This document shows positions 8,932 through 9,882 of a DNA stretch of 9,882 nucleotides, piece by piece. Below the pieces are notes generated by a model. The model was not told the DNA's origin. It did not search any database and saw nothing but the letters and a program-made list of their open reading frames with translations. A program made the translations under genes and the position numbers. Origin of the DNA: Bordetella parapertussis (GTDB lineage: Bacteria; Pseudomonadota; Gammaproteobacteria; Burkholderiales; Burkholderiaceae_C); the NCBI GenBank assembly GCA_943328885.2, contig CALQBT020000062.1, forward strand, positions 1-9,882, given 5' to 3'. Numbering within the stretch: position 1 is the stretch's first letter; each line of letters begins with the position of its first letter.

Positions 8932-9141
8932 ATGGACATCCTCTACCTGCTAATCCCGCTGTCGGCCGTGCTGGTGCTGCTGATCCTGGGTTTGTTCGGC
9001 TGGGCCTTGCACCGCGGCCAGTTCGACGATGTCGAGCGTGAAGGACTGCGAATCCTGGAGGACCATGGGGTTGATGTCGATCAAGCTCCGAGCCAGGCTC
9101 GACCCGAACAATCCTCAGCGTCACCGCGTGGTCAGCCATGA
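8932..9141 (+). CDS. ccoS: Cytochrome cbb3 oxidase assembly protein CcoS
   Basis: A 69-residue single-pass membrane protein. The N-terminus [20 protein letters not shown] forms one helix (about 5-28), and [14 protein letters not shown] (34-47) is the CcoS signature. CcoS is needed for putting cofactors into the cbb3 oxidase; it acts in the inner membrane beside CcoI. The polar tail after about residue 48 is longer than in many relatives, where the protein ends near ILxD. DNA coding the tail (VDVDQ, residues 47-51) is a perfect FNR-type site, so the extension may be kept partly as regulatory sequence. The gene lies 12 bp after ccoI, has a weak ribosome-binding site and ends 20 bp before ccoN. 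Confidence 0.93.
   Translation: MDILYLLIPLSAVLVLLILGLFGWALHRGQFDDVEREGLRILEDHGVDVDQAPSQARPEQSSASPRGQP
9071..9084 (+). promoter_or_regulatory. Perfect FNR/Anr box inside ccoS, before ccoN
   Basis: TTGAT-GTCG-ATCAA matches the FNR/Anr consensus at all ten fixed positions. AACAAT at 9107-9112 (four of six against TATAAT) lies where a -10 belongs if transcription starts at 9119, with the box centred at -41.5. This predicts an internal, low-oxygen-induced promoter giving a 43-nt leader before ccoN and separating ccoN expression from ccoI-ccoS. Confidence 0.75.
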
Positions 9142-9149
9142 AATCATCG

Positions 9150-9156
9150 AAGGAGG
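9150..9156 (+). promoter_or_regulatory. Strong ribosome-binding site of ccoN
   Basis: AAGGAGG, a full match to the anti-Shine-Dalgarno complement, lies 5 nt before the ATG at 9162. It favours this ATG over the in-frame ATG at 9138 that overlaps the ccoS stop as ATGA. It is far stronger than the sites of ccoI and ccoS, consistent with high output of the structural subunit. Confidence 0.85.
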
Positions 9157-9161
9157 GGCCA

Positions 9162-9882
9162 ATGCCTAGCAGCGCCATCAGCGATCCACCCGAATACAGC
9201 GACAAGGTGGTGCGTGCATTTGCACTGGTTGCCGTGCTGTGGGGGGTCGTGGGCATGCTGGTGGGTGTGGTCATCGCCGCCGAACTGGCCTGGCCCGAGA
9301 TCAGCTTGGGCATCCCCTGGTTGAGCTATGGTCGCTTGCGGCCCTTGCACACCAACGCGGTGATCTTCGCCTTCGGCGGCTGCGCGCTGTTCGCCACCAG
9401 CTACCACGTGGTGCAGCGTACTTGCCAGACACGGTTGTTCATGCCAGGGCTGGCGATGTTCACCTTCATCGGCTGGCAGGTGGTGATCGTGGCTGCGGCG
9501 ATCTCGCTGCCGCTGGGGTTCACCCAGGGCAAGGAATATGCCGAGCTGGAATGGCCGATCGACCTCTTGATCGCCGTGGTCTGGGTCGCTTATGCGGTCG
9601 TCTTCTTCGGCACCTTGGGCACAAGAAAAATCCGCCATATCTACGTTGCCAACTGGTTTTTCGGCGCTTTCATCATCGCGGTGGCGCTGCTGCACATCGT
9701 CAACAGCGCGGCGATTCCGGTGAGTCTGACCAAGAGTTATTCTGCCTACGCGGGCGTGCAAGACGCGATGGTTCAGTGGTGGTACGGCCACATCGCAGTC
9801 GGCTTCTTCCTCACAGCCGGCTTCCTCGGCATGATGTATTACTACATCCCCAAGCAGGCTGGTCGGCCGGTCTACAGCTACC
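9162..9882 (+). CDS. ccoN: Cytochrome c oxidase cbb3-type subunit I (N-terminal half; runs off the right edge)
   Basis: The first 240 codons of the catalytic subunit of the cbb3 oxidase, an inner-membrane proton-pumping oxidase with high oxygen affinity. About six helices are visible, starting near residues 19, 64, 95, 132, 161 and 206. H63 in [14 protein letters not shown] is the expected axial ligand of low-spin haem b. H210 in [20 protein letters not shown] is the expected CuB ligand; both fit an offset of three from Pseudomonas stutzeri numbering (H60, H207). [10 protein letters not shown] (123-132) and the end [10 protein letters not shown] are typical. An oddity is Ile211 after the CuB histidine, where Asn is usual to my knowledge. 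ccoS precedes it by 20 bp; ccoO and the rest presumably follow outside the window. Confidence 0.96.
   Translation, partial: MPSSAISDPPEYSDKVVRAFALVAVLWGVVGMLVGVVIAAELAWPEISLGIPWLSYGRLRPLHTNAVIFAFGGCALFATSYHVVQRTCQTRLFMPGLAMFTFIGWQVVIVAAAISLPLGFTQGKEYAELEWPIDLLIAVVWVAYAVVFFGTLGTRKIRHIYVANWFFGAFIIAVALLHIVNSAAIPVSLTKSYSAYAGVQDAMVQWWYGHIAVGFFLTAGFLGMMYYYIPKQAGRPVYSY

Noticed and set aside
9144..9791. Minus-strand open frame of 215 codons at the right end.
   Set aside because: It is the antisense of ccoN, whose ligand histidines and membrane helices are clear on the plus strand.

Overview
The window looks like chromosomal DNA of a GC-rich betaproteobacterium, most likely Burkholderiales near the Leptothrix/Rubrivivax/Sphaerotilus group. 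This is judged from protein character, from the exbB-exbD-lpxK-Trm112-kdsB-adk order, and from the ccoI-ccoS-ccoN order. No mobile element, CRISPR array, rRNA or tRNA was seen. I found no undescribed multi-gene system; the most interesting signals are regulatory.

Left part (1-5062, all minus strand, so read from right to left). An envelope-biogenesis operon begins with exbB (TTG start), followed by exbD, lpxK, a small Trm112-like zinc-ribbon gene and kdsB. Spacing is a few bases or an overlap, apart from the kdsB-adk gap. ExbB/ExbD form a proton-driven energiser. LpxK (lipid A 4'-kinase) and KdsB (CMP-Kdo synthetase) act in lipopolysaccharide synthesis. After 158 bp with a candidate promoter comes adk (adenylate kinase), closed by a clear rho-independent terminator. 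Next come a short-chain dehydrogenase of the type II 3-hydroxyacyl-CoA dehydrogenase kind, a stem-loop, and the first 23 codons of a membrane protein that may be an ABC-transporter permease.

Middle (5063-6486). A 283-bp divergent control region separates exbB from sodB (iron superoxide dismutase, plus strand). sodB ends in a strong hairpin-plus-T-run terminator that it shares convergently with a minus-strand gene for a secreted DUF192 protein.

Right part (6487-9882, plus strand). A cbb3-oxidase cluster holds ccoI (copper P-type ATPase), ccoS (assembly factor) and the first 240 codons of ccoN (catalytic subunit), which runs off the window. Two FNR/Anr-type sites fit this low-oxygen oxidase. 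One is an 8/10 match before ccoI that overlaps the start codon of the divergent DUF192 gene. The other is a perfect TTGAT-N4-ATCAA inside ccoS, before ccoN. Both have a plausible -10 hexamer at exactly the spacing of a class II FNR promoter.
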